DNA of 64,000 bases from Hespellia sp. (GTDB lineage Bacteria; Bacillota; Clostridia; Lachnospirales; Lachnospiraceae). The stretch lies in contig JAQUUC010000010.1 in the NCBI GenBank assembly GCA_028694105.1, positions 1 to 64,000 on the forward strand, in the 5' to 3' direction. Positions 62,904 to 64,000 of the stretch are shown piece by piece (positions within the stretch are counted from its first letter, which is position 1; each line of letters starts with the position of its first letter). Under the pieces are notes generated by a model. It was not told the origin of the DNA. It saw nothing but the letters and a program-made list of their open reading frames with translations, and ran no database searches. A program made the position numbers and the translations under genes.

Positions 62904-64000
62904 TTATACTTCTAACGAATGTTTCTTGTCAATCATTACTTTTTCATCGAAACATTCAAACATCTCTGTCACATCTTCTTTTTTCATTCTTGGCGAAATC
63001 CAGCTGACAACAGGCACGATTACAAGTCCTGCTATCATCGCGACTGCACCGGCATTAATCGGTGATGCAATGTAACCGATGAACATATTGGATACGGTAA
63101 TGCCGACTCCTGCGATAAAGCTTGCCCACACAGCAGCCTTGGTCACGCCCTTCCAGTACAGACCGTATAAGAACGGTGCCAAAAATGCTCCTGCCAGTGC
63201 TCCCCATGAAATTCCCATGAGCTGTGCAATGAACGTCGGTGGATTGATTGCAATGACTACCGATATCACAATAAAGAAAACAATCAGAAGCTGCATTGTG
63301 ACAACCTGCTTCTTCTCGCTCATATTCTTCATGACATTGTCCTTTAACAGGTCGAGTGTCAGGGTGGAACTTGAGGTCAGTACGAGCGACGATAATGTCG
63401 ACATCGATGCCGACAGCACGAGCACGACAACAATACCGATCAGTATATCCGGAAGGGAAGAAAGCATATGTGGAATCACTGCATCATAGGCAATCATTCC
63501 CGTATCTGGATTTACCAGATCCGGACTGTCAAATAATCGGCCGAAGCCGCCGAGGAAATAGGATCCGCCGGCAACCACAAACGCAAATAAGGTGGAAATA
63601 ACAGTTCCCGTATTGATTGCCTTCTCATCCTTTATCGCATAGAATTTTCCGATCATCTGCGGCAGTCCCCAAGTACCAAGGGACGTCAGGATAACAACGC
63701 CGAGAAGATTTAACGGGTCCGGTCCGAAGAAAGAGGTGAATGCACCGGGCTGCCCCTGGGTAATTGGGATATCACTCGGAATCTGTGCCATCTTCTGGAG
63801 TGCCTCCATAAATCCGCCCTGCCCCGACAGTACTGCGGCAATAACCGCTACGATTCCAAACAGCATAATGATTCCCTGTACGAAATCATTGATTGCTGTT
63901 GCCATATATCCGCCCAGTATGACATAGAGTGCGGTAAAAAGTGCCATGGCAACAACACAGACTGTGTACGGAATATCGAAGGCCATGCCAAACAGTCTGG
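62904..64000 (-). CDS. sodium:solute symporter (PutP/PanF family), partial at the right edge
   Basis: The frame runs off the window; the ATG at 63986 is internal, since in-frame codons (RLFG) continue upstream. About 365 C-terminal residues are visible, with eight or nine membrane segments and the symporter signatures ALYVILGGYMATAINDFVQG and SASMSTLSSLVLTSSSTL. It is a sodium-coupled importer of the SSS family; proline or pantothenate are common substrates, but the sequence does not decide. Confidence 0.85.
   Translation of the reverse strand, partial: RLFGMAFDIPYTVCVVAMALFTALYVILGGYMATAINDFVQGIIMLFGIVAVIAAVLSGQGGFMEALQKMAQIPSDIPITQGQPGAFTSFFGPDPLNLLGVVILTSLGTWGLPQMIGKFYAIKDEKAINTGTVISTLFAFVVAGGSYFLGGFGRLFDSPDLVNPDTGMIAYDAVIPHMLSSLPDILIGIVVVLVLSASMSTLSSLVLTSSSTLTLDLLKDNVMKNMSEKKQVVTMQLLIVFFIVISVVIAINPPTFIAQLMGISWGALAGAFLAPFLYGLYWKGVTKAAVWASFIAGVGITVSNMFIGYIASPINAGAVAMIAGLVIVPVVSWISPRMKKEDVTEMFECFDEKVMIDKKHSLEV

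Overview
The window looks like chromosomal DNA of an anaerobic, spore-forming member of the Lachnospiraceae, close to Roseburia or Blautia. The signs are moderate G+C, AGGAGG ribosome sites, a B12-independent glycyl-radical propanediol dehydratase, a 2-hydroxyacyl-CoA dehydratase-type activase, sporulation-type membrane proteins and a perfect Firmicutes LexA box ahead of recA. No gap between genes exceeds 300 bases, and I saw no prophage, insertion sequence or CRISPR array.

Bases 1-13660 form a deoxy-sugar (L-rhamnose/L-fucose type) uptake and entry region. It holds the start of an AraA-like isomerase, rhamnulokinase, a divergent AraC regulator, an AT-rich pair (a second AraC regulator and a second AraA-like isomerase), an ABC sugar importer of RhaTPQS type, and a YesN/YesM-type two-component system.

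Bases 13673-28748 are a glycyl-radical bacterial microcompartment (BMC) locus of the fucose/rhamnose type, read leftward from two promoters. The first unit encodes the dehydratase, its activase, PduU and PduV. The second encodes a sugar-phosphate aldolase, CoA-acylating aldehyde dehydrogenase, zinc alcohol dehydrogenase, four hexameric shell proteins, PduL, a pentamer protein broken by a stop codon, PduS, PduT, a DeoR regulator, an iron alcohol dehydrogenase, a ParA-type ATPase and a small basic protein. The inferred pathway is: sugar phosphate to DHAP plus L-lactaldehyde; lactaldehyde to 1,2-propanediol; propanediol to propionaldehyde; then propionyl-CoA/propionyl phosphate (ATP) or propanol (NAD recycling), inside the shell. 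Four cargo enzymes carry recognisable encapsulation helices. The terminal ParA plus small basic protein is a candidate system for positioning the compartment.

Bases 28858-46905 are housekeeping: HAD phosphatase, tmcAL, DegV, UPF0210 and ACT proteins, a metallo-beta-lactamase protein, coaE, polA, tRNA-Leu(CAA), a TrmB regulator with a lysA-type decarboxylase, pyruvate kinase, a rhomboid-like membrane protein and a 1416-residue dehydratase-activase protein.

Bases 46918-52499 are the lower glycolytic cluster gap-pgk-tpiA-gpmI. The gpmI gene ends in a nine-A slippery run, and a flavodoxin-like frame without its own start codon follows in the -1 frame. This is a candidate programmed frameshift fusion.

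Bases 52499-64000 hold a PHP phosphatase, mnmA, iscU, iscS, an Rrf2 regulator, a SpoVB-type flippase, a SpoIIM-like protein, a NUDIX hydrolase, rny, recX, recA and the 3' part of a sodium:solute symporter.
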